Assembly: GCA_910584525.1 (NCBI GenBank)
Contig: CAJUAT010000038.1
Location: 1 to 27,256 of the forward strand
DNA: 27,256 bases
Reading direction: 5' to 3'
Origin: an uncultured Muribaculaceae bacterium
GTDB lineage: Bacteria > Bacteroidota > Bacteroidia > Bacteroidales > Muribaculaceae
Numbering within the stretch: position 1 is the stretch's first letter; every line of letters begins with the position of its first letter. Made by a program: the position numbers and the translations under genes. Below, one piece after another: positions 1 through 7,378 of this stretch. A model generated the notes under the pieces. That model was given only the letters and a program-made list of their open reading frames with translations, was not told where the DNA came from and searched no databases.

Positions 1-48
1 TCATACCGCAAATTTAACACTTTCTCGGAAAATCCATGCACCGTAATT

Positions 49-66
49 TCGGCTTATGCCGATTTT
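49..66 (+). terminator. Small terminator-like hairpin at the left edge
   Basis: A 5-bp stem (TCGGC/GCCGA) around a TTAT loop is followed by a T-run, which fits a weak intrinsic terminator for plus-strand transcription entering from the left. The stem is short, so this is tentative. No gene is visible in 1-222; the rest of this stretch holds the promoter and hairpin elements listed next. Confidence 0.35.
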
Positions 67-74
67 TCTCACTG

Positions 75-105
75 TTGCCCAATCCGGCTGAAATGATTAT
101 CTTTG
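75..105 (+). promoter_or_regulatory. Bacteroidetes-type promoter for the Abi-like gene
   Basis: TTG at 75-77 and TATCTTTG at 98-105 are separated by 20 nt, matching the Bacteroidetes housekeeping consensus (TTTG, about 19-20 nt, TAnnTTTG). Transcription would start near 112 and give a leader of about 110 nt before the ATG at 223. That leader contains the 121-151 hairpin. Confidence 0.55.
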
Positions 106-111
106 CAGGAT

Positions 112-151
112 AAAACAAAACCCGATAGCTTGATATACAGGGGCTACCGGG
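112..151 (-). terminator. Hairpin with minus-strand U-run (terminator or attenuator)
   Basis: CCCGATAGC (121-129) pairs with GCTACCGGG (143-151) with one mismatch. Read on the minus strand the stem is followed by TTTTGTTTT, which makes a convincing intrinsic terminator only about 10-15 nt downstream of the minus promoter at 163-193. On the plus strand the same stem lies in the leader of the Abi-like gene. Confidence 0.55.
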
Positions 152-162
152 ATTCAACACTG

Positions 163-193
163 CAAAGGTAGTGCTTTTTATCTTAAAAACAAA
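163..193 (-). promoter_or_regulatory. Minus-strand Bacteroidetes promoter facing the hairpin
   Basis: On the minus strand TTTG (190-193), exactly 19 nt, then TACCTTTG (163-170) is a full match to the Bacteroidetes consensus. It points left, away from the Abi-like gene, and reads almost at once into the terminator-like hairpin. It therefore either makes a very short RNA or drives a gene outside the window if the hairpin is read through. Confidence 0.55.
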
Positions 194-222
194 ACATTCT
201 TAAAAAAAGATTCAGTAATCAG

Positions 223-924
223 ATGAAATATGCCGACTTCGAGAAAATAATGTCATTCAAACGAATGGAGCGATACCTGAGAGCCTGTGGAGGCGACACT
301 CGCAAGGCGATGACGCTCTACCGATACAATCTTCAGATTTCGCAGGAGATGTTCACTATTGTAAGCTGCTTCGAGGTCGCATTGAGAAACGCCATTGACC
401 GCATACTGACTGAAAATCTCGGTGAGGAATGGCTTCGCGACTCAATAATGCCTGACGGTGTTTTCTCGGAACCAATATTGCGTAAGACCCGCGACATAAT
501 AACATTCGCCCACAGGAAATTACAGCAATCTCATTCCTACACTCACCCGAAGCTACTGGCGGAGATGGAGTTCGGTATCTGGAAATACATGTTCTCTCCG
601 ATACAGTATAGAGTGACGGGGCGTAACCTGCTCTCCATATTTCCGAACAAACCGCGCTCATCAAGGGAGATGCAGTACAACCAGACGTATATATTCAATG
701 AACTCGACAAGGTAAACTCATTGCGAAACCGCATTGCCCACCATGAGACCATCTGCTTTGCGACCAACACATCCACTATCGACACTTCCTATGTGATAAA
801 TATCTATTCCAAGATAAAGACCCTGTTCTCGTGGATGGACATCGACAGCAATTCCCTTCTTTACGGCTTAGACCATATAAACCGTGTCTGCTCACAGATA
901 AACCAACTTAAATCGGGTATATAA
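223..924 (+). CDS. Abi-like protein with HEPN RNase motif
   Basis: A 233-residue protein resembling the Abi_2/AbiD-AbiF abortive-infection family, which is related to HEPN ribonucleases. The N-terminal half has the family-like segment FEVALRNAIDR (residues 50-60). The C-terminal half has RNRIAHHE (168-175), in which R168-N169 and H173 form the R-X4-H signature of HEPN RNases. The protein is all-alpha in character, with no signal peptide or membrane segment. By family knowledge such proteins cut RNA after phage infection or act as toxins; that role is inferred here. No antitoxin-like partner is adjacent. The gene converges with a truncated ATPase only 8 nt away. The start is the ATG at 223; the upstream sequence is A-rich without a clear Shine-Dalgarno sequence. 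Its leader carries a hairpin and an opposing promoter. Confidence 0.8.
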   Translation: MKYADFEKIMSFKRMERYLRACGGDTRKAMTLYRYNLQISQEMFTIVSCFEVALRNAIDRILTENLGEEWLRDSIMPDGVFSEPILRKTRDIITFAHRKLQQSHSYTHPKLLAEMEFGIWKYMFSPIQYRVTGRNLLSIFPNKPRSSREMQYNQTYIFNELDKVNSLRNRIAHHETICFATNTSTIDTSYVINIYSKIKTLFSWMDIDSNSLLYGLDHINRVCSQINQLKSGI

Positions 925-932
925 CCCTGCAT

Positions 933-1220
933 TTAAGCGAACAAACGCGCCCATTTTACGCATAAACGCGGCCACGCCCTCCAAAAATTTGGATATGCTT
1001 CACTAAGCTTTACCCATTCTTCATATTTCAGGAAGTTGCAATAAGAATCCATCTTAATCTTATCGAGAAAATCGGCAATTCCATTGAGCAGCACGGTCTT
1101 GCCGCTACCATTCTTACCTGTCAGAATAAGATGTGGCGACCCTTCATCTGCTATTCTGATTGACAGATTTTGAAGATGAAACAGTTTATTGATCTGTATC
1201 TCTGAGATATATCTATTCAT
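933..1220 (-). pseudogene. N-terminal fragment of an AAA-family ATPase
   Basis: A 95-residue frame beginning like the N-terminus of an AAA/ABC-type or SMC-like ATP-binding protein: a short beta-rich entry, then a perfect Walker A, GKNGSGKT (35-42), then LLNGIADFLDKI. Homologous ATPases are usually 300-600 residues and carry a signature motif and Walker B, none of which is present. After about residue 78 the protein becomes a basic, Trp/Arg-rich tail (FWRAWPRLCVKWARLFA) that looks like out-of-frame or foreign sequence. I read it as a truncated gene, possibly the remnant of a defence or mobile-element ATPase next to the Abi-like gene. The ATG at 1220 is the only plausible start. It may still make a short peptide, but ATPase function is unlikely. 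Confidence 0.6.
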
Positions 1221-1270
1221 ATGCGTTTACCAATCAAATAATGATAATACCCTCGGCAAAATCTTCCTTA

Positions 1271-2365
1271 TTAGAGCGCGTGCTTGAATATGCCGGGATA
1301 CAGCTGCATTGTGGAACAGTGGAGTGAGCCTCCCTGCGTGATGAGCGTGCGGCAGTTGACGGGCACGACCTTGCGCGATGTGTATACCATCTGGAGGGTC
1401 ATCACGGCAAGGCGGTCCTTATGCGGCTGCCCGTAGGATGGCACATACACACACCTTGGGGTGACAAGATAGTTGGCATAAGTTGCCGCCAGCCTGTTCC
1501 CTTCTTCGTCGCGTATCGTGTCGGGAAGAGGGAGCTCCACAAGATGATAAGGCTTCCCTTCGGGAGTGCGGAAGGATGCAAGCTGTTCACGCATCAGTTC
1601 CAGTTCCTTATGACATGGGTCATTCTCCTCGCCCGACGATGTGTAGAGAATAATGTCGTCGGGGGCCAGTCGGCACAGCGTGTCGATATGGGAGTCGGTG
1701 TCATCGCCGGGAATATGGCCATGGTCAAGCCATAGGATACGGCTGAAGCCGAGACGCTCGCGCAGCAGGCCCGCTATCTCCTCCCCGGAATATGTGGGAT
1801 TTCGGTTAGGATTCAGCAGACATTCGCTGGTGGTAAGGAGTGTCCCTTTGCCGTCAGTTTCCAGCGACCCTCCCTCGAGGATAAAGTCTCGGCTGTCGAT
1901 ATACTTATCCTTGTCTATCACGCCGATTTCCATGAGTCGGTGGTTGACCTCATTGTCAAGGTCAGCCTCGAACTTCAGTCCCCAGCCGTTGAATCCGAAA
2001 TCACATGCGTATGGCTTTCCTGTGTCGGTATCGACTATCGACAGCGGGCCATAATCGCGTGTCCAGGTGTCGTTGATAGGAATTTCGATAACGGTGACGC
2101 GCTCAAGGCTTCGTCTGTCGCCTATTTCGTTTTCGAACCATGCGCGCAGCCATTCTTCGGTGGAAGCCTTGCTGCGGGCAATCACAAGCACCCTCTCGCC
2201 GTAAAAGCTCAAGGCATAGATAAGGCGCGTGAACTGTTCGCGGGCCTCTTCGAATATCTCGCCCCAGTCGGTATCTTCATGAGGAAAAGCCACCATTACT
2301 GCTTCCTGATCCTCCCATTCCGCCGGCATCCTCTTGCGCATACCTTCCAACACCCTGCTTTCCAT
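1271..2365 (-). CDS. aguA: Agmatine deiminase / peptidyl-arginine deiminase family
   Basis: A 364-residue member of the PAD_porph/agmatine deiminase family, which hydrolyses agmatine to N-carbamoylputrescine and ammonia in polyamine synthesis. The catalytic landmarks are all visible: NDTWTRDYGP (99-107 region, Asp104), EGGS (164-167), HIPGDDTDSHID (His226, Asp228) and the nucleophile Cys350 in GGSLHCSTMQ. The N-terminus MPAEWEDQEAVMVAFPHEDTDW is classic for the family. There is no signal peptide, so it is cytoplasmic, unlike the secreted peptidyl-arginine deiminase of Porphyromonas gingivalis. The chosen ATG at 2365 follows AGAGG; ATGs 8 or 12 codons downstream are possible. It lies 24 nt behind thiL and is probably the last gene of the operon. 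Substrate preference within the family cannot be fixed by eye. Confidence 0.92.
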   Translation of the reverse strand: MESRVLEGMRKRMPAEWEDQEAVMVAFPHEDTDWGEIFEEAREQFTRLIYALSFYGERVLVIARSKASTEEWLRAWFENEIGDRRSLERVTVIEIPINDTWTRDYGPLSIVDTDTGKPYACDFGFNGWGLKFEADLDNEVNHRLMEIGVIDKDKYIDSRDFILEGGSLETDGKGTLLTTSECLLNPNRNPTYSGEEIAGLLRERLGFSRILWLDHGHIPGDDTDSHIDTLCRLAPDDIILYTSSGEENDPCHKELELMREQLASFRTPEGKPYHLVELPLPDTIRDEEGNRLAATYANYLVTPRCVYVPSYGQPHKDRLAVMTLQMVYTSRKVVPVNCRTLITQGGSLHCSTMQLYPGIFKHAL

Positions 2366-2389
2366 ATCCTCTACTATGCTATTTCTATG

Positions 2390-3433
2390 CTATTTCTTAA
2401 ATGCGTTCCAGCCCTGTGCGCGGATTTCCATCTCGCCGCCGTCGCGCGTAACCATGGCGGCCCCCAGCGACGGCTCCGTGATATATCCTATCATCTTGAC
2501 GCCCGGAACCTTCTCAATCTTTTCGTTATCGGCCAGCGGCAAGGTAAACAGCAACTCGTAGTCTTCGCCGCCGTTCATGGCCGCTGTGACAAGGTTCATG
2601 TTCAGTTCCTCGGCCATCACAGCTGTCTGATAATCAATCGGGATTCTGTCCTCGTATACTCGGCAACCCACATTAGAGGCCTTGCATATGTGGAGCAGTT
2701 CCGACGACAGGCCGTCGCTTACGTCCATCATGCTCGTGGGATGAAGACCACGTTCACGCAGCTCCTTTATCACATCCCTGCGGGCCTCAGGCTTTAGCTG
2801 ACGCTCAAGGATATACTCCTTGCCTGTGAAATCAGGCTCGAAGGGTACTTTCGAGTCAGACTGAGCCGCCACGGCATTCTCGCGTTCGAGGAGCTGAAGA
2901 CCCATATAGGCTGCTCCAAGGTCGCCGCTGACACATATTATGTCGGTAGGCTTGGCCCCGCTTCTGTACACGATATCCTCCTTGGCAGCTTCGCCTATGC
3001 ACGTGACGCTTATCACCAGACCCGTCACCGATGCCGATGTGTCGCCACCTACAAGATCCACTCCGTACAATTCACATGCAAGGCGTATGCCGGAATAGAG
3101 TTCCTCGATATGTTCCACGGTGAAACGGCTCGACACACCGAGGCTGACAGTAATCTGGCGCGGCGTGCCGTTCATGGCATATATGTCGCTGAAATTCACT
3201 ATCGCGGCCTTGTAGCCAAGATGCTTCAAGGGCACATACCGAAGGTCGAAATGTATCCCTTCGAGGAGCAGGTCGGTGGTGACCAGAACTTCCTTGTCGC
3301 CAAACGACAGAACGGCCGCATCATCGCCGACTCCCTTCTTGCTTGAAGGATTGACCAAGGGAAAATCCTTGGTCAATCTCTCTATGAGTCCGAACTCTCC
3401 CAACTGGGATATTTCGGTAGACTTATCATTCAT
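2390..3433 (-). CDS. thiL: Thiamine-monophosphate kinase
   Basis: ThiL uses ATP to phosphorylate thiamine monophosphate to the coenzyme thiamine pyrophosphate. The protein is about 347 residues, normal for the PurM/AIRS-fold family. Visible motifs are GEFGLIERL near the start, the metal/nucleotide loop GVGDDAAVL, TTDLLLEGIHFD, VGGDTSAS and GGEDYELLFT near the C-terminus. I chose the ATG at 3433 because the N-terminus then matches the family. A TTG at 3460 is in frame and preceded by AGGAG overlapping the pnp stop codon, so a start nine codons earlier is possible. The gene follows pnp by 39 nt and precedes aguA by 24 nt. No TPP-riboswitch-like leader is seen; it is probably transcribed from further upstream. 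Confidence 0.93.
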   Translation of the reverse strand: MNDKSTEISQLGEFGLIERLTKDFPLVNPSSKKGVGDDAAVLSFGDKEVLVTTDLLLEGIHFDLRYVPLKHLGYKAAIVNFSDIYAMNGTPRQITVSLGVSSRFTVEHIEELYSGIRLACELYGVDLVGGDTSASVTGLVISVTCIGEAAKEDIVYRSGAKPTDIICVSGDLGAAYMGLQLLERENAVAAQSDSKVPFEPDFTGKEYILERQLKPEARRDVIKELRERGLHPTSMMDVSDGLSSELLHICKASNVGCRVYEDRIPIDYQTAVMAEELNMNLVTAAMNGGEDYELLFTLPLADNEKIEKVPGVKMIGYITEPSLGAAMVTRDGGEMEIRAQGWNAFKK

Positions 3434-3472
3434 TGATTCGCTATTGAAGTTGATACACAACTGCCACTCCTG

Positions 3473-4297
3473 TCACAGACGCTGGAGCATTTTCTTGATG
3501 ACGTGTGTCATGACGGGCTGAGCCTTAACGGCAGCCTTCTGCACCTCCTCATGGGTAGGCACTTCCGTGATGTCCTTTCCGCCGAGGTCGGTGATTACCG
3601 ATACGCCGAACACCTTCATGCCTGCATGATTTGCCACAATCACCTCTGGTACTGTCGACATGCCCACAGCATCGCCGCCTATCACGCGGAAATACTCATA
3701 TTCGGCGGGCGTCTCGAATGTCGGGCCCGGAGTCCCTACATACACGCCATGCATCAGCTCTATGTTATCTTCCTCGGCTATAGCGTCGGCCATGGCTACC
3801 ATAGCCTTGGAATAAGCCTCGGTCATGGCCGGGAAACGCGGCCCGAGCTCCTCGTAATTCTTACCACGAAGCGGATTCTCAGGGAACAGATTGATGTGGT
3901 CGGTGATCACCATCACATCTCCTACCTTGAACTCCTTGTTCATACCTCCGGCGGCATTGCTCACAAAGAGGGTCTCCACTCCCATGTTCTTCATGACGCG
4001 AACAGGGAAAGTGACCTCCTTCATGTCGTAACCCTCGTAGTAGTGGAAACGACCCTGCATGGCCACGATGTACTTGCCGCCCAGATTACCGAAAATCAGT
4101 TTGCCGCTATGGCCTTCCACCGTAGATACCGGCATATTCGGTATATCCTTGTATGCTATTTCCTTCGTAATCTCGATATGGTTCACAAGGTCGCCGAGAC
4201 CTGTGCCGAGGATTATGCCTATTGCCGGCATCTCCCCCACCGCCGCGCGGATATAGTCGGCGGTTTCCTGAATTGTCTCCAAATAGTTCTTTTCCAT
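3473..4297 (-). CDS. Purine nucleoside phosphorylase (trimeric class)
   Basis: A 274-residue PNP family 2 (PunA-like) enzyme that cleaves purine nucleosides with phosphate to free base plus (deoxy)ribose-1-phosphate. Visible motifs are the phosphate loop ILGTGLGDL near residue 30, VEGHSGKL near 62, MQGRFHYYEGY near 85, VSNAAGGMN near 115, TPGPTFETPAEYEYF near 195 and GGDAVGMSTVPE near 212. At the base-specificity position, near residue 237, the sequence reads VITDLGG, with Asp where many trimeric PNPs have Asn (ITN). This may be lineage-typical but could change base preference. There is no Shine-Dalgarno sequence before the ATG, and a strong 10-bp hairpin sits 18 nt upstream of it. It is cytoplasmic and precedes thiL in the same transcript direction. 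Confidence 0.93.
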   Translation of the reverse strand: MEKNYLETIQETADYIRAAVGEMPAIGIILGTGLGDLVNHIEITKEIAYKDIPNMPVSTVEGHSGKLIFGNLGGKYIVAMQGRFHYYEGYDMKEVTFPVRVMKNMGVETLFVSNAAGGMNKEFKVGDVMVITDHINLFPENPLRGKNYEELGPRFPAMTEAYSKAMVAMADAIAEEDNIELMHGVYVGTPGPTFETPAEYEYFRVIGGDAVGMSTVPEVIVANHAGMKVFGVSVITDLGGKDITEVPTHEEVQKAAVKAQPVMTHVIKKMLQRL

Positions 4298-4315
4298 CGT
4301 ATTGATTTATTAGTC

Positions 4316-4341
4316 CCGGATAAGGTATGCGCCTCATCCGG
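4316..4341 (-). promoter_or_regulatory. 10-bp hairpin in the pnp leader, REP-like
   Basis: CCGGATAAGG (4316-4325) and CCTCATCCGG (4332-4341) pair over ten positions, with one G-T wobble, around a six-base loop. It lies just before the pnp start and after lpxK. It could be an attenuator, a processing or stability element, or a translation-control hairpin. No T-run follows on the minus strand, so a simple terminator is unlikely. Nothing else recognisable is present in the 135-nt lpxK-pnp gap. Confidence 0.45.
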
Positions 4342-4432
4342 ACAGCAACAGGAATCCGTCAATCGCGGAAATTCCCTTTAGTTATAACATATATGACATC
4401 TGAAGATGTTCAATCCTTTAACAGAGATTATG

Positions 4433-5515
4433 TCAGAGTCCGGTACGCTTTATTAAGTCGGAGATGAAGTCGTTGCTGTCGAGGCCCTGCTTCATACACA
4501 CGGAAATAGGCAGATAATACATCAGCTGTTTGAGTCGGTGCGGTACATAGGGATTATATGCCAGCCTCACGGCATCCTTCTCCGTGGTGAGAATCATCTT
4601 GCGCTTTCCAGTCAGCGAATTGAACTTCTTCTCAATATCGGCTATATCCTTGCGCGAGAAGTCGTGGTGGTCGTCATAATGGCATACCGTAGCCTTGAAA
4701 GGATAATTCCTGAAATATCGCACGAAGTTTCGCGGATTCGCTATGCCTGTCAACAGCAGCACGCTGTCATCGTGTGTCAATGCCGAAAGGTTCACGTTGT
4801 AGGGCTCGTCGTCGGGATAGACCGGCATGATGCTTCCATAAGATATTGTCGAGAAATAGAGTCCCTGATAAGGGCGTATCTCGAGGTCTTTGGAGAAAAG
4901 CCGGTAGTCGAGAGGTTGCATCGAGTCGGGACACTTGGTGACTACCACCATGTCGGCACGCTCCACCTGTCGCCAGCTCTCGCGCAGACGTCCCAGCGGA
5001 AGAATACGGTCCTTATATATAGGATGGCTATGGTCGGTAAGGAGTATCGACACCCTTGGTTTGACATACCTGTGCTGGAAAGCGTCGTCGAGCAATATCA
5101 TCTGTATGTCGGGATATTGCCGCAGGAGTTCGGAGATTCCTTTCTTGCGCCTTTCACAAACGGCCACCTTGACACGCATTCCGAACTTACGGTAAATCTG
5201 CAACGGTTCGTCGCCGATGCTTTCCGGGGTGCTGTGCGAGTTAGCCATCAGGAAGCCGCGAGTCTTGCGCTTGTAGCCACGGCTCAACACTGCTATATTG
5301 TAGTCCGACGCCATGCAGGAGAGTATATACTCCACATGAGGGGTCTTGCCGGTACCTCCGACGGTGATATTGCCGACACTGACCACCGGAACATCATACT
5401 CCGACTGACTGAGCACTTTATTGTCGAACAGCCAGTTGCGCAGAGCCATAATGCCGCCGTATATCCACGACAGCGGCGTCAGCAACCATGTTATGACTTG
5501 TTCGCGCTTTACCAT
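4433..5515 (-). CDS. lpxK: Tetraacyldisaccharide 4'-kinase
   Basis: LpxK phosphorylates the 4' position of the lipid A disaccharide at the inner face of the cytoplasmic membrane. The protein is 360 residues, usual for Bacteroidetes LpxK. It starts with a hydrophobic, membrane-associating segment (ITWLLTPLSWIYGGIMALRN) and then the Walker A GNITVGGTGKTP (48-59), which is diagnostic of the family. Downstream, ILLDDAFQHR and ILTTEKDAVR match conserved LpxK segments. The ATG at 5515 has no Shine-Dalgarno sequence. The leader between sppA and lpxK (69 nt) contains a perfect 12-bp tandem duplication. Together with glmM nearby and kdsB elsewhere in the window it indicates a complete Kdo-lipid A envelope. 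Confidence 0.95.
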   Translation of the reverse strand: MVKREQVITWLLTPLSWIYGGIMALRNWLFDNKVLSQSEYDVPVVSVGNITVGGTGKTPHVEYILSCMASDYNIAVLSRGYKRKTRGFLMANSHSTPESIGDEPLQIYRKFGMRVKVAVCERRKKGISELLRQYPDIQMILLDDAFQHRYVKPRVSILLTDHSHPIYKDRILPLGRLRESWRQVERADMVVVTKCPDSMQPLDYRLFSKDLEIRPYQGLYFSTISYGSIMPVYPDDEPYNVNLSALTHDDSVLLLTGIANPRNFVRYFRNYPFKATVCHYDDHHDFSRKDIADIEKKFNSLTGKRKMILTTEKDAVRLAYNPYVPHRLKQLMYYLPISVCMKQGLDSNDFISDLIKRTGL

Positions 5516-5549
5516 TGTTACGACACGTGTTTCAGGTTCTATATCTCCA

Positions 5550-5574
5550 TTATGATTACGCTTATGATTACGCT
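5550..5574. repeat. 12-bp tandem duplication upstream of lpxK
   Basis: TATGATTACGCT occurs twice back to back (5551-5562 and 5563-5574), about 36 nt upstream of the lpxK start and just after the sppA stop. Confidence 0.85.
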
Positions 5575-5584
5575 GTCTGTTACG

Positions 5585-7378
5585 TCACAAGGATATCTTG
5601 ATCTGCTGCATAAGGGCCTGCACCCTGTTACGGCGCAGTATCTCACGCATCCTTGCCATCAGCAACTCCTCGGGCTTGGGTGCGGTGATTTTTGCCACAC
5701 CCTCGGCCATGGCGCTGTTGCTCTGCATCACGATATCCCAGAAAGAGGGCTCGAACTTGGGATAGAGCGACACCTCATACTTGCTGTATATGTCGGCTTT
5801 CCGAGCCACCCATTCTATGGCATCCTTCATATTACCGAGCGAGTCAACGAGTCCGATTTTCTGAGCCGACATGGCGTCCCATACTCGGCCTTCGGCAATG
5901 CGTCGCACAGCCTCCGGCTTCATCTTGCGCCCCTTGGCCACTCGGTTGATGAATTGGTCGTAGCCTCTGTTGACATACGCCTGCATCACAGCCAGCTGCC
6001 TCTCGTTCATAGGCTTGAAGCCTGTGGGGAACACTGCACCCGGATTGGTGCTCACCATCTGCATGCTTACGCCCAATTTATCGGCCGTGCCGCTGAAATT
6101 GGGTATGAGTCCGAAAATGCCTATGCTGCCGGTGATGGTGAGCGGGTCGGCGAAAATCATGTCGGCGCCTGCGGATATCCAGTATCCTCCCGATGCGGCA
6201 TAATCGCCCATCGACACTGCCAGCGGCTTTCCCTTCGACTGGAAATAATCGAGAGCCTCGCCGATCTGGTCGCTACCGAACGCCGATCCGCCCGGCGAAT
6301 TGACCCTCAGCACCATTCCCTTTACCTTCTCGTCGTCGGCCAGTCTGGTGATGACAGGCACGAGGGTGGTGTAGTCTATATATCCGGGATTATCATTGCC
6401 ATCCTGGATTTCGCCGCAGGCATAAAGCACGGCAACCTGGTTTTTGGCGCTATAAGCCTGTCCCCATGGCACCTGGTTCACAAGTGTCGACGGGCTTACG
6501 AAATTTATCTCATCGGCCTTCTTGCCGGTAATGGCGGCAAAGCGCTCGTTGACAGTGCGACCATATATCAGCGTATCCACAAGACCACCTTTCACAGCCA
6601 CGCTCATATCGGCAAAGCTGATGTTCTGCGCCGAAACCATCGAGTCGATGCCTGCCGGGGTAACCCCCTTGCGGCTCTCGCTGATGCTCTTGCGGATATA
6701 TTCCCACATGTTGCCCTGGAGCGTGTCGAGCTGAGCACGTGCCGGCTCGCTCATGGTGTTCATGATATATGGCTCTACAGCCGATTTGAACGTGCCCACC
6801 TTGACTACCTGGAACTGCACCCCAATTTTATCGAAAAGGTCCTTCATATAAGGGACGCTCGAGGTCAGACCCTGCATGTACAGTTCACCCTGAGGATTGA
6901 GATAAACCCTGTCGGCGGCAGAGGCCACGAAGTATGAGCCCTGACTCATGGCGTCGCCATAGGCATATACAGGCTTCTTGCTCTTTCTGAACTCGATGAT
7001 TTCCTGACGAATGGCGTTTAACGTGGCCGGAGAGGCGGCCACGGCGCCGCAGTCGAGATATATGGCCACGATATTCTTGTTGCGGGCGGCCTCACGTATA
7101 GACTCCACTATCGTGTTGAGGCTCTGAGGCTTCATAAGAGAGCCGGCCAGCAGAGACTGTATGTCGGGCTGCTGTGCCTGCTCTATCTCCTCTATCACTC
7201 CCGAGAGGTCGATTTTAAGCACACTGTGCTTGGTGACCTGTTCTGCCTCGAGACTGCCTACGGCCATGCTCCCTATGGCCCCGAATATCAGTATGGTCAC
7301 TGCTGTCACCACGAGTATCATGGCCAGCCATGCTCCCACAAACGAGGAGAGCATATTCATCAGAAAACGCTTCAGCAT
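5585..7378 (-). CDS. sppA: Signal peptide peptidase SppA, long (67K) form
   Basis: A 597-residue membrane-anchored serine-lysine protease that digests cleaved signal peptides in the cytoplasmic membrane. The N-terminus (residues about 13-40) is one hydrophobic anchor. Two tandem ClpP/crotonase-like domains follow, as in E. coli SppA. The general-base lysine is visible as K198 in VGTFKSAVEPY in the first domain. The nucleophile is S397 in YAASGGYWISAGAD in the second, preceded by RVNSPGGSAFGSDQI and followed by TGSIGIFG. The length matches the 67K type. The start overlaps the glmM stop by 7 nt, so the two are translationally coupled. The C-terminus is basic and has no further domain. Confidence 0.95.
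   Translation of the reverse strand: MLKRFLMNMLSSFVGAWLAMILVVTAVTILIFGAIGSMAVGSLEAEQVTKHSVLKIDLSGVIEEIEQAQQPDIQSLLAGSLMKPQSLNTIVESIREAARNKNIVAIYLDCGAVAASPATLNAIRQEIIEFRKSKKPVYAYGDAMSQGSYFVASAADRVYLNPQGELYMQGLTSSVPYMKDLFDKIGVQFQVVKVGTFKSAVEPYIMNTMSEPARAQLDTLQGNMWEYIRKSISESRKGVTPAGIDSMVSAQNISFADMSVAVKGGLVDTLIYGRTVNERFAAITGKKADEINFVSPSTLVNQVPWGQAYSAKNQVAVLYACGEIQDGNDNPGYIDYTTLVPVITRLADDEKVKGMVLRVNSPGGSAFGSDQIGEALDYFQSKGKPLAVSMGDYAASGGYWISAGADMIFADPLTITGSIGIFGLIPNFSGTADKLGVSMQMVSTNPGAVFPTGFKPMNERQLAVMQAYVNRGYDQFINRVAKGRKMKPEAVRRIAEGRVWDAMSAQKIGLVDSLGNMKDAIEWVARKADIYSKYEVSLYPKFEPSFWDIVMQSNSAMAEGVAKITAPKPEELLMARMREILRRNRVQALMQQIKISL

Noticed and set aside
98..170. Invertible (phase-variable) promoter bounded by TATCTTTGCAG / CTGCAAAGGTA
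   Set aside because: The arms are only 11 bp with a mismatch, they are the -7 boxes themselves, inversion would not change which gene is read, and no recombinase is nearby.
3434..3472. TPP riboswitch upstream of thiL
   Set aside because: The gap is only 39 nt and contains no THI-element-like sequence; thiL is internal to an operon.
4538..6937. An open frame of about 800 codons on the plus strand, antisense to lpxK and sppA
   Set aside because: It is rich in His and Arg with no recognisable motif, and the opposite strand encodes two well-conserved genes. It is a codon-usage shadow.
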